Below, one piece after another: positions 1 through 6,776 of a stretch of 16,090 nucleotides of DNA; position 1 is the stretch's first letter; every line of letters starts with the position of its first letter. Below the pieces are notes generated by a model. The model was given only the letters and a program-made list of their open reading frames with translations. It had not been told where the DNA came from and searched no databases. Made by a program: the position numbers and the translations under genes. The stretch comes from JAKIWV01 sp049800095 (lineage in GTDB: Archaea > Thermoplasmatota > Thermoplasmata > Lutacidiplasmatales > UBA184): NCBI GenBank assembly GCA_049800095.1, contig JBARJD010000068.1, positions 1-16,090 on the forward strand, read 5' to 3'.

Positions 1-138
1 GTCCACCCGGACCTTGATCCGGAGCACGGCGGGTACGAGATGGAGGGACCGACCTACTCCACATGGCTAGAGCGCGCCGGAACGCCGAGCCGATGGGCGA
101 CGGTGGATGCTCTCGGTGTGCTCGCGCGCCGAGAGTAA
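1..138 (+). CDS. C-terminal fragment of an unidentified protein
   Basis: Frame 1 is open from the left edge to a TAA at 136-138 and gives 45 residues, with the start outside the window. The fragment begins VHPDLDPEHGG and ends in a compact PSRWATVDALGVLARRE. The absence of low-complexity bias and the tidy ending suggest a real coding end. A closing pattern of the PSRW-T-x-x-A-L-x-V-L-x-R type reminds me of the C-termini of short proteins with squalene-cyclase/prenyltransferase-like repeats, but 45 residues are too few to assign a function. No gene follows on this strand before 1227, so it is probably the last gene of its transcript. Coding status is fairly likely; the function is not known from this window. 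Confidence 0.5.
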   Translation, partial: VHPDLDPEHGGYEMEGPTYSTWLERAGTPSRWATVDALGVLARRE

Positions 139-561
139 CCCCGTTGTTAGCCGTCCGCCCGGTGCCTTTCGACCGAAGGCCACGGCGTAGTCGACGTCGA
201 AAGCGGAATTCGCCACGCCGAGTGGTGGTGGAAGTTCCCCACCCGTGGAGTCAGTAGAGCGGGCAGAAGGCACGCCTTTCCGAAGACGGCCGTCGCGAGA
301 CTTCTCTTCTCGAGGGCTCCGGGCCATCGCGATGGAAGATCTAGTCCCGAGCGGATTCGCCTGCGGGTGCAGCACGACGGGGGTACACCGCTGACGTTCG
401 ACTTTCCTGTAGCACGCACATCAACCCCGGTACCGACAGGACGCTGGGCCCCAGACTGATGACTGGATTCCAGGGCCAGAACCAAGGGACTTGCGCGAAC
501 CCTCAGACATGCCCGGCCAGGGGTCGCCCGGCGTCCGACATCCGCCTTCCGACGGGCGGGC
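139..561. other. Gene-poor gap of about 420 bp
   Basis: I find no convincing gene here on either strand. The open frames (for example minus 147-656 and 67-375) translate to arginine-, proline- and serine-rich sequence with no recognisable motif, and they overlap real genes at their ends. No tRNA T-loop, RNase P or SRP RNA signature is visible. There is an imperfect inverted repeat at 162-182 (GTGCCTT against AAGGCCAC with one bulge, loop TCGACCG), about 24 bp after the stop at 138. It lacks a T tract, so calling it a terminator would be speculative. The gap lies between the end of the left-edge gene and the end of vapC, so two transcripts converge on it. Confidence 0.5.
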
Positions 562-963
562 TCACCGGGATGAGACGTCGGGCTCCCCGGTGAACGCGGG
601 ATCGTTGGAGACGAGCGGTGCGCCGTTCTGCCGTGCCGTGGCGAGTACGATTCCATCCGCGAGACTCGCTGCCTTTGAACGCTTCCGCAGCTGTGTGCGC
701 AGTATGCCCGCTTCGACGGCGAGCTCTCCCGTTAGGTCCAAGACGGCGCTGGCGTGTCGGATGCTGCTAACAGTGGGTGAAATGGACTCCTCGGACCCCT
801 CGGAAGAGAGCTTGGCCGAAAGTTCGCCGAGGCTGATAGCGGCGGTCAGAACCTGGACCCCCGGGGCATCGAGGTACCGCCGCTGAAGTGCCGCGCCTAC
901 CTCGCTACCCTGCAGCACCTCCCACCAAGCCCACGTATCGAACAGGACCTTAGAGGCGGTCAC
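562..963 (-). CDS. vapC: VapC-type PIN-domain toxin
   Basis: The product is a 133-residue PIN-domain protein, a normal VapC length. PIN toxins are Mg2+-dependent ribonucleases that cut tRNA or rRNA and are neutralised by a partner VapB. The four acidic residues of the metal site are all present: D9 in LFDTWAW, E47 in SLGELSAKL, D103 in SLADGIVLATA and D121 in LVSNDPAF. The start is GTG at 963-961. It lies inside the end of vapB (14-bp overlap, 950-963), which is the usual antitoxin-first translational coupling. With all catalytic acids present it looks intact. The RNA target cannot be read from the sequence. A PIN domain with an AbrB-type partner makes the family call firm. Confidence 0.9.
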   Translation of the reverse strand: MTASKVLFDTWAWWEVLQGSEVGAALQRRYLDAPGVQVLTAAISLGELSAKLSSEGSEESISPTVSSIRHASAVLDLTGELAVEAGILRTQLRKRSKAASLADGIVLATARQNGAPLVSNDPAFTGEPDVSSR

Positions 964-1168
964 GCCACAGCTTCTCCTTCCGGCGATCGAAGGATCCCTC
1001 GGCGACGCCCTTCAGCAGGCCGAATGCTCTGGGTACGTCAACCGAAACGCGCGCACGCACCGGAACGCCTTCGGAAATGTGGGCGCGCCTCGCATCCTTG
1101 GACGGGATTACCACGGCCAGGCTGTTCCCCATCCTCCGAACCGGCCCAACGACCTCAATCTCATCCAT
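950..1168 (-). CDS. vapB: VapB-type AbrB-fold antitoxin
   Basis: This 72-residue protein has an N-terminal SpoVT/AbrB-type swapped-hairpin DNA-binding domain. The diagnostic stretch is RRMGNSLAVVIPS at about residues 11-23, followed by EGVPVRARVSVD. The C-terminal third (about 50-72, LLKGVAEGSFDRRKEKLWRDRL) is charged and is the expected toxin-binding tail. Antitoxins of this family bind VapC and, with it, repress their own promoter. The start is ATG at 1168-1166; a TATA-like box centred about 25 bp upstream puts the transcription start essentially at the ATG, so the mRNA is probably leaderless. vapC follows with a 14-bp overlap. Confidence 0.88.
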   Translation of the reverse strand: MDEIEVVGPVRRMGNSLAVVIPSKDARRAHISEGVPVRARVSVDVPRAFGLLKGVAEGSFDRRKEKLWRDRL

Positions 1169-1188
1169 GTAGTACGCACGCGTAATAC

Positions 1189-1197
1189 AAATATAAG
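1189..1197 (-). promoter_or_regulatory. TATA box of vapBC
   Basis: On the minus strand this reads CTTATATTT, a good archaeal TATA element. Its centre (1193) is 25 bp from the vapB ATG (1168), the spacing expected for a leaderless transcript. VapB would be expected to bind nearby for autoregulation. Confidence 0.65.
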
Positions 1198-1371
1198 AGG
1201 GTTGCCAGGTTTAAGGAGGGAGGCCCATGCCCCGGGTCCGCCGCCGGCCACCGGCGCAGCGTTCCTCCGGCCCGCAGGATGGCCCCGACTCGATTTGAGG
1301 CAGCGCACCGAGGCAATCCGGGCCGATTAAGGATCGTAGAGAACCCATCTTCAGCGGAATCGGCCGGTCCG

Positions 1372-2217
1372 CTAGCGTCGTCCGACCACGGCCCGAAAAT
1401 TACCGTCCTCCCAGCGAACCTCGATCCTACGGAAGCCGGCAGCCTTCAGGGCCCGGAAGTGAAATTCAAGCGACGCCGGTCGCGTGGGGCCGGCCGTCCG
1501 CCTCGGCGGGATGGACCCGGGCATCCGCTCCGAACGGTCACGAAGGGCGGCTCGCATCGTCGGATCGGCCTGCACGGGTCCCCACCACTTCGTCCATTCC
1601 TGCTTGAATCTCCGAACGCCGGTCGACGTCCGTCCCCCCGGGCGATTCGTTCCGTCCCCGGCTCCATCGGATTCATCGCCCGATCGAACAAGGTCCCGGG
1701 GCAGGAAATCTGCGTTGATCAGAATTCCGGGCGGTCGAAGAAGCGCGTGGGCATCCCGGTAGACACATCGGATATCGTCTTCCTCGAGCCAGTGCAACGC
1801 GAGGGAGCTGATCACCGCATCGAACCCGTGCACCGGGAGGGCTGCCCGCCAGTTCGGCTCTCGCAGGTCCGCGAGGACCCAGCTCGCCCCGGCTCGCGAG
1901 TCACGGAGGGCTTCCCTCCCAATCTTGAGAAGCACGGGGTCGGTGTCCACGGCGACCACCCGAACGCCGGGGAAGCGGAGGATGACACGGGAGGCGAGGG
2001 TACCGGGTCCGCTTCCGAGTTCGAGGACCGTGCATCGTTCACGGAGGTGCTCGCTGAGAATGCGGACGACGGCGTCCATGCGGCGATAGCGGGTCGGGTC
2101 GACGGTGTCCGCGAACATCGGGTCCCAGGCTTCCAAGAGGCGTGCGTAACCTCGCTCGCGGGGAGCCCGGCGCGCGGGGGGGCCCCCCGGTAGTCTTCCC
2201 CCTTCGGACCCGCCCAT
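1372..2217 (-). CDS. Class I SAM-dependent methyltransferase
   Basis: The product (281 residues) is a Rossmann-fold methyltransferase resembling trans-aconitate/UbiE-type enzymes. Motif I is VLELGSGPG at about 64-72. An acidic residue that would contact the SAM ribose is D91 (VVAVDTDP), D117 lies in VLADLRE, and a motif IV-like segment is FDAVISSLALHWL at about 132-144. A 'LLRPPGILINADFL' strand follows. A charged, glycine-rich insert (about 175-200) then precedes the C-terminal part. The substrate is not deducible. The frame stays open upstream through the tRNA gene, but the ATG at 2217 is preferred: it follows a TATA-like box at the right distance, and earlier starts would overlap the tRNA. 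The gene stands alone between tRNA-Gln and vapB. Confidence 0.85.
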   Translation of the reverse strand: MGGSEGGRLPGGPPARRAPRERGYARLLEAWDPMFADTVDPTRYRRMDAVVRILSEHLRERCTVLELGSGPGTLASRVILRFPGVRVVAVDTDPVLLKIGREALRDSRAGASWVLADLREPNWRAALPVHGFDAVISSLALHWLEEDDIRCVYRDAHALLRPPGILINADFLPRDLVRSGDESDGAGDGTNRPGGRTSTGVRRFKQEWTKWWGPVQADPTMRAALRDRSERMPGSIPPRRTAGPTRPASLEFHFRALKAAGFRRIEVRWEDGNFRAVVGRR

Positions 2218-2242
2218 GAATCGGGAGCAGTCCCGGGAGATT

Positions 2243-2250
2243 GGATAAAA
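2243..2250 (-). promoter_or_regulatory. TATA-like box of the methyltransferase gene
   Basis: The minus strand reads TTTTATCC here. Its centre is about 29 bp before the ATG at 2217, so the transcript would have a leader of only a few bases. This supports 2217 as the start. Confidence 0.5.
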
Positions 2251-2310
2251 TGTCGGCCCGAGCCGGCTCGGGGCGGTCGCGGCGAGCGCGAGCTTTACCG
2301 AGGGAGAGCT

Positions 2311-2382
2311 AGCCCCGAGCGGATTCGAACCGCTGTCGCCGGCTCCAAAGGCCAGCATGCTTGGCCACTACACCACGGGGCT
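2311..2382 (-). tRNA. tRNA-Gln (anticodon TTG)
   Basis: The minus strand folds into a complete 72-nt cloverleaf. The acceptor stem AGCCCCG/CGGGGCT has seven pairs. The D arm is GTGT/GCAT. The anticodon stem CTGGC/GCCGG encloses loop CTTTGGA, giving anticodon TTG (Gln). The T arm is AGCGG/CCGCT with loop TTCGAAT. No intron is present. The 3' CCA is not encoded, since AGCT follows, so CCA must be added after transcription. A TATA-like element sits 28 bp upstream. Confidence 0.95.
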
Positions 2383-2405
2383 GTGTTCGGACGCACCGTG
2401 GGACG

Positions 2406-2414
2406 ATACTAAAA
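2406..2414. promoter_or_regulatory. TATA-like element between tRNA-Gln and pyk, possibly bidirectional
   Basis: The minus strand reads TTTTAGTAT, with its centre 28 bp before the 5' end of tRNA-Gln (2382). On the plus strand the same bases read ATACTAAAA and would place a transcription start near 2436, just before the palindrome in front of pyk. No other AT-rich element occurs in this 79-bp divergent spacer, so one element may serve both genes. Confidence 0.5.
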
Positions 2415-2439
2415 GCTCCCCGCAATGAACTGGAGGGAG

Positions 2440-2457
2440 GCGCCGGTCGACCGGCGC
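2440..2457. repeat. Perfect 18-bp palindrome upstream of pyk
   Basis: GCGCCGGTCGACCGGCGC is a perfect palindrome ending 4 bp before the pyk ATG. It follows a purine-rich, SD-like run (GGAGGGAGG, 2432-2440) that is about 21 bp from the ATG, too far for normal use. It could be an operator for a dimeric regulator, or an RNA hairpin at the start of the pyk leader. Which one cannot be decided from sequence. Confidence 0.75.
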
Positions 2458-2461
2458 ACGT

Positions 2462-3907
2462 ATGCCAGAACCTCGACCCAGCAAGACCGCCGCCCTGCGC
2501 CGCACACGGATTCTCGCAACTCTTGGGCCGGCCTCGGCCTCTCCCGTCACGGTTCGCGCCTTGCTGGCTGCCGGGGCCGACGCCTTCCGTATCAACTTCT
2601 CCCACGGCGACGTTAAGGACCAGATCGGTCTCATTCGAGTCGCCCGCTCGGCGGCCCGCCTCGCCGGCCGCGAGGTCGCGTTGGTCGCGGACTTGCAAGG
2701 CCCGAAGATGCGGGTGGGTCTCGTTCAGAATAACACGGTCTCCGTCGAGGACGGTCGAGCCTTGGAGCTTGACCTGAATCCCGCCCCTGGCAGCGCAGCA
2801 CGCCTATCAATCTCCGTCCCACGACTTCAAACGTCGGCCCAACCGGGCGATCCGGTTTTGCTTGGCGACGGCAACGTGGAGCTGCGCGTCGAGCAGGTCA
2901 CGACTGATTCGATACTGACGCGGGTGATGCAGGGCGGCACTATCCATTCGCACCAAGGGATCTTCCTTCCCAGGGCCCGTTTGCGCGGGTCCATACTGGG
3001 CCCGAAGGACCTCCGAGATCTTACGACGGCACTCCAGGCGGGAGTAGATTTCGTTGCGTTGTCCTTCGTGGGGAGTTCGAAGGACGTACGCGACGCTCGT
3101 CGGGCCATCTCCGAGCGGACCGACGAGCCGATCGGGGTCATCGCCAAGATCGAACGGGCTGGGGCACTCGACTCGATCGAGGGAATACTGAGGGAATCGG
3201 ATGCCATCATGGTCGCCCGCGGCGACCTCGGAATCGAGGTTCCTCTGGAGCGGCTGGCGATTGAACAGAAGCGACTCGTGGCGATGGGGCAACGGGCCGG
3301 CCGCCAGACCATCGTGGCGACGCAGATGCTGCTCAGCATGGTCTCGTCGCCTCGCCCGACGCGGGCCGAGGCGACGGACGTCGCCAACGCGATTCTCGAT
3401 GGCGCCGACGCCGTGATGCTATCGGAGGAAAGCGCGATCGGCGCATTTCCATCGCAGGCGGTCGGGTGGTTGGACCGCATCGCGCGGGCTACCGAGGGAG
3501 CGATCGCACGGGAGAGATTTCGTACGCCCGAAGACGAACTCCGCGAGCCGGCGACAGAGGAGGCAGTGGCGGAGGCGGCGGTCCGGACCGCAGAGGCGAT
3601 CGGCGCCGGAGCCATCGTGGTCCCGACCCACTCCGGACGGACCGCGGCCCTCGTCTCTCGGCTCCGCCCATCGGTCCCTATCCTCGCGCTCTCCCGACTT
3701 CAATCGACGCGCCGACGTCTTGCCCTGACGTGGGGCGTTCGGTCGGAGCGCGCCCCCGAGGGACTCTCCCTGGACCGGCTGCGCCGAGTCGCGGAACGGA
3801 CCGCCCGCGGCGCCTACGGCCTTCCACCGGGCCGACCGGTCGTGATGACCGCGGGCTATCCGGTCGAAGGGAGGCCCACGAACCTGGTCCTCGTCACCGC
3901 GACGTAA
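2462..3907 (+). CDS. pyk: Pyruvate kinase, predicted K+-independent type
   Basis: This 481-residue cytosolic enzyme converts phosphoenolpyruvate and ADP to pyruvate and ATP, the last step of glycolysis. The barrel begins with RRTRILATLGPAS (13-25). It carries RINFSHG (43-49), DLQGPKMR (77-84), VDFVALSFVGSSKDV, the catalytic-lysine segment IAKIERAG, DAIMVARGDLGIEVP with the Mg2+-binding acidic residues, and ATQMLLSMVSSPRPTRAEATDVANAILDGADAVMLS. The B domain lies between about residues 85 and 175. The C-terminal domain begins near 350. The cation-site signature L78-Q79-G-P-K82-M-R-V85 is the type known from K+-independent pyruvate kinases, rather than T-K-G-P-E. ATG 2462 places the conserved start correctly. 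The 3' end overlaps the convergent MFS gene by 14 bp. Confidence 0.97.
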   Translation: MPEPRPSKTAALRRTRILATLGPASASPVTVRALLAAGADAFRINFSHGDVKDQIGLIRVARSAARLAGREVALVADLQGPKMRVGLVQNNTVSVEDGRALELDLNPAPGSAARLSISVPRLQTSAQPGDPVLLGDGNVELRVEQVTTDSILTRVMQGGTIHSHQGIFLPRARLRGSILGPKDLRDLTTALQAGVDFVALSFVGSSKDVRDARRAISERTDEPIGVIAKIERAGALDSIEGILRESDAIMVARGDLGIEVPLERLAIEQKRLVAMGQRAGRQTIVATQMLLSMVSSPRPTRAEATDVANAILDGADAVMLSEESAIGAFPSQAVGWLDRIARATEGAIARERFRTPEDELREPATEEAVAEAAVRTAEAIGAGAIVVPTHSGRTAALVSRLRPSVPILALSRLQSTRRRLALTWGVRSERAPEGLSLDRLRRVAERTARGAYGLPPGRPVVMTAGYPVEGRPTNLVLVTAT

Positions 3908-5096
3908 ACCGCCCCGCGACCGCGGGCTCACTGGCGTCCGGTGGGATTGGAGTACCGGCGCGGTTCGGCGCGACCAGAACCACCAGCGGGATCAACAAGA
4001 TGGTAAGCAGCCCGACAAAGACCCAGGCGGTCGTGAACCCCGCGGAGACGGCGAAGTACCCGAACGCGACCGCGATGCCGCTCCCCAATAGGACCTGGAT
4101 CGAGTTCACGACCGCGACCCCGAGCGCAAGCCCGTGACCCTGGCTTTCAGGTAGGTAGGAGGGAATCAAGTAGAGCACTGCAAAGACAATTCCGTCGAAG
4201 AGGCCCATGAGCACGAACAATCCCGCACTCGAGTAGAGCCCCAGGAACGGGATACTCGCGACAAGCGCTCCGTCCGCGACCCCGAACGCGACAAGCACCG
4301 ACCGACGATCCCATCCGCGCTCCGCGATCCAACCGCCCAGCGGACCCCCGGGGAACGACATCACGATGAAAATCGTCGCGATGTCGGCGGCCGTTTGGGT
4401 CCCCCAGATCGGGTGCGCCTTGGCCGCAAAGAGCACAAAGTCCTGCGCGACAATGTACATCGCCGCCCAGAAACCGGCGAGAGCGAGCGAGAGCGCCCAG
4501 ATGGAGCGCGATAGTACCACGCGCCGGACGGACTGTCGGATTTCGGTGTAGCTGCGCGCGAGGCGAGGCACCGGCTCGCGAGGGAGGACGAACCAATTGA
4601 AGACCACGAGCGCGAGAAGCGCGACCCCGCCCAATCCTAACGTGAACTGCCAACCGAACCGGAGCCCGATGGCGGCCCCGGCGGTTACACCGAGCGCCCC
4701 TCCGAGACTGAATCCACCATTGTAGAGGCCGATGACGGGCCCGCGCTGCCCGGGAGGGAAGTACGAGGCGACCAAGCTCAGAGCGGGGGAGAAGAAGAAC
4801 GCCGCGCCGGCGCCTGCCAGAAATCGCAAGAGCATGAGGTCGAGGATCTGACTCGAGAACGCGGAGGCCACTCCGGCCCCGCCCATCACAACTAACCCGG
4901 CCAGCGCGGTGCGCCGTGACCCCCACCGCAAGTCGACCACACCGGCCGGGATTTGGAAGATTCCCACCCCCGCAAGGAACGCACCGAGCACGAGGCCCAG
5001 CTGCGCCGGATTCGCGTCGAGGGAGGTTCCGATAAGCGCGAGAACCGCCCCGACGTTGTACCAGTTGAACGCATAGACGACGCGGGCGCCGAACAA
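3894..5096 (-). CDS. Major facilitator superfamily transporter
   Basis: This roughly 400-residue protein consists almost entirely of hydrophobic helices, about 12 membrane segments, as in MFS carriers. The MFS motif A loop between helices 2 and 3 is seen as GVVDLRWGSRRTAL at about 52-65. A second, weaker version follows midway in GGWIAERGWDRRSVL. The central loop is short and basic. The substrate is unknown. The start is uncertain: the frame stays open upstream past the hydrolase stop, no ATG or GTG is available nearby, and TTG at 5096 falls directly before the first helix with no visible SD. It lies 47 bp after the hydrolase gene on the same strand, so co-transcription is likely. Its stop overlaps the end of pyk by 14 bp. 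Confidence 0.85.
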   Translation of the reverse strand: MFGARVVYAFNWYNVGAVLALIGTSLDANPAQLGLVLGAFLAGVGIFQIPAGVVDLRWGSRRTALAGLVVMGGAGVASAFSSQILDLMLLRFLAGAGAAFFFSPALSLVASYFPPGQRGPVIGLYNGGFSLGGALGVTAGAAIGLRFGWQFTLGLGGVALLALVVFNWFVLPREPVPRLARSYTEIRQSVRRVVLSRSIWALSLALAGFWAAMYIVAQDFVLFAAKAHPIWGTQTAADIATIFIVMSFPGGPLGGWIAERGWDRRSVLVAFGVADGALVASIPFLGLYSSAGLFVLMGLFDGIVFAVLYLIPSYLPESQGHGLALGVAVVNSIQVLLGSGIAVAFGYFAVSAGFTTAWVFVGLLTILLIPLVVLVAPNRAGTPIPPDASEPAVAGRFTSR

Positions 5097-5143
5097 CGCC
5101 AGAGCCGGCTTGAGGCTGGAGTTTGGGGGGCTCGGCGCAGGGT

Positions 5144-6073
5144 TCAGGGGATCAGACCCCGCGTTCGAAAGTATCGTAGAAGCCCTTGCGCCGCCATCGC
5201 AGTGCCCGAGATTAGCTCACGGCGATCGTCGGCTTCAGGGCTCTTGGGGGCTAACTCGGCGTCAGATCGCTGTAAAGCTGCCGCGACATGCTCAACGCTG
5301 GGATCCACTTGCGCCGCCTCCAAGGCGGCGTCGCGCCACCGGAGCACAATGGAGGGATACTCAGTCAACGCCTGTGTTCCGGCTTTCCGGACGCCAAAAT
5401 GGGTGTACAAGAGGCGATCCGGGCCGAGCTCGTGCATCCGATCGACGCTCGCCAGCAGGGCCTCCAAGTCAAGGTCCGGGGGGGGAAGGGCCGGCCGCAC
5501 CCTGTCGATTCCCGGAAGATGTACTCCCGCGGCGTCGCCGGTATACAGGGACCGCGTCGCTTCGTCAAAGAACGCGAGGTGGTGCTTCGCGTGCCCGGGA
5601 GTGTTTACGACGAGCAGATTACCGTCCCGCAAGGGCAAACGTTCCCCTCCCGACAGCGCGACCAGCCGGATGGCCGGGACGGGCAGAATCGCCCCCCAGA
5701 GAGGGTCCGCCGCGGTTCCCCAGGCCCGACGAGCACTCGAGATGAGCTTGGATGGGTCCACCATATGGGCGTACCCTTCCCGGTGGACGTACAGGGTGGC
5801 GCTGGGGAACAGTTCGGCTGCCGCCCCGAGGCCGCCGGCGTGGTCGAGGTGAATGTGCGTAACGAGGACCCGATTCACCTCCGTTGGGTCGATACCCGCT
5901 GATCCGAGCCCCTGAGTAAGAGCCTCGCGGCACGTGCTGGGCCCTGTTTCGATGATGGTCCAACCGTGCGGGCCGGGCAACGCGTAGCTGGCGATGAGAC
6001 CCTCTTGGTCGCGAAAGTCCAGGTCGAACTGGAAGCGATCCGCCCCCAACTCTTCCACACGACTCGGCGGCAT
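5144..6073 (-). CDS. Metallo-beta-lactamase-fold hydrolase
   Basis: This 309-residue soluble enzyme has the complete dinuclear metal site of the MBL superfamily: H73-x-H75-x-D77-H78 in VTHIHLDHAGG, H161 in NTPGHAKHH, D180 in LYTGDAAG and H225 in YTHFG. The family includes glyoxalase II, quorum-lactone hydrolases and related hydrolases. An additional C-terminal region (about 235-309) is more variable, and the substrate cannot be inferred. The ATG at 6073 is preceded by AAGGA (6084-6080) at good SD spacing. It sits 34 bp after the site-2 protease gene and 47 bp before the MFS gene, suggesting a three-gene operon. Confidence 0.9.
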   Translation of the reverse strand: MPPSRVEELGADRFQFDLDFRDQEGLIASYALPGPHGWTIIETGPSTCREALTQGLGSAGIDPTEVNRVLVTHIHLDHAGGLGAAAELFPSATLYVHREGYAHMVDPSKLISSARRAWGTAADPLWGAILPVPAIRLVALSGGERLPLRDGNLLVVNTPGHAKHHLAFFDEATRSLYTGDAAGVHLPGIDRVRPALPPPDLDLEALLASVDRMHELGPDRLLYTHFGVRKAGTQALTEYPSIVLRWRDAALEAAQVDPSVEHVAAALQRSDAELAPKSPEADDRRELISGTAMAAQGLLRYFRTRGLIP

Positions 6074-6107
6074 ACCGGTTCCTTCAGCTCCGAGAGAAGG
6101 ATGGGAC

Positions 6108-6776
6108 CTACACGACGAAGTATAGGATACCGGCCAGGACCGCGAAGGTTGCGAAGGAAGCCGCCCAGATGGATTTGTTCCAGCGGAGCACTTTGGCGCC
6201 GTCCAAGGGTCCGAAGGGTATCATGTTGAAGGCGGCGAACCACGAATTGATAAACGCCAAGAAGAGTAAAACAGGAAACAACCCCGCGCTGGCGTTCGTC
6301 AACGTAGTGAGGAACGCGGCCGCGAGAAACCCTAGCGCGAATCCGAAATTTGTCACCGGCCCGGCTAAGCTGGTCCGGCCCCAGTCCTCGGGCCTCGCCA
6401 TCCCCCCAATCATCGTGGCGCCCGGGGCCGCGAACAGGAAATGGAAAGTGGCCGTGATAATGGAGATAATGAGACCAAAGGGGGAGATGCGGAACTCGGC
6501 CCAGTAGCCCCTTCGTTGCGCGGAGATCTTGTGGGCCATCTCATGCGCGACGAAGCCCGTGAGCGTCGCGCCGGCGGAGGTCGCGACGAGTACAATCTCC
6601 TGGCTCTCGCTGTAAATGATGAGGCCGCCATAGAGGACCGCGAAATCAAATGTGAGCACGAGAGCGGCGACCACGAGATGAAGAATCTCTGTCGGCGACG
6701 TCTTTAGAGGCCGGCGCTCTGGCAGGCGCGCCCCCACCGTGTAGTTGTAACCGGTCTGCGAGCTCCAAGCGCTCAC
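6108..6776 (-). CDS. Site-2 protease family (M50) membrane metalloprotease
   Basis: This 222-residue polytopic membrane protein is an intramembrane zinc protease of the M50/S2P family. The zinc-binding HExxH is H78-E-M-A-H82 in GFVAHEMAHKISAQRRG. The third-ligand region is present as NMIPFGPLDGAKVLRWN, with D192. The conserved AGPVTN segment is at 138-143. Hydrophobic segments lie at about 30-55, 62-80, 97-120, 142-160, 165-187 and 203-222. No PDZ domain is visible, so this is a minimal form. The start is GTG 6776, with a good SD AGGAG (6787-6783) six bases away. A TATA-like CATTTACC near 6820-6827 could drive it. It probably leads an operon with the hydrolase and MFS genes. S2P enzymes often cut membrane-anchored regulators; the substrate here is unknown. 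Confidence 0.9.
   Translation of the reverse strand: MSAWSSQTGYNYTVGARLPERRPLKTSPTEILHLVVAALVLTFDFAVLYGGLIIYSESQEIVLVATSAGATLTGFVAHEMAHKISAQRRGYWAEFRISPFGLIISIITATFHFLFAAPGATMIGGMARPEDWGRTSLAGPVTNFGFALGFLAAAFLTTLTNASAGLFPVLLFLAFINSWFAAFNMIPFGPLDGAKVLRWNKSIWAASFATFAVLAGILYFVV

Noticed and set aside
222..245. GGAAGTTCC stretch that briefly resembles the conserved start of RNase P RNA
   Set aside because: The rest of the RNase P core (ACAGAA and the 3' partner) is missing on both strands.
444..473. Two small palindromes, CTGGGCCCCAG and CTGGATTCCAG, in tandem
   Set aside because: Five-base arms with almost no loop would not make stable hairpins, and no T tract or flanking gene end makes sense of them.
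147..656. 169-codon minus-strand open frame
   Set aside because: It overlaps the end of vapC, is rich in Arg, Pro and Ser, and contains no recognisable motif; typical of chance frames in GC-rich DNA.
1279..2193. 304-codon plus-strand frame
   Set aside because: Antisense to the methyltransferase, whose SAM-binding motifs are clear; the antisense product is Arg/Gly/Pro-rich without domain features.
2827..3615. 262-codon minus-strand frame inside pyk
   Set aside because: Shadow of pyruvate kinase; Ser/Arg-rich composition and no motif.
4953..5852. 299-codon plus-strand frame
   Set aside because: Antisense to the MBL hydrolase and MFS gene starts, both of which have family motifs on the minus strand.
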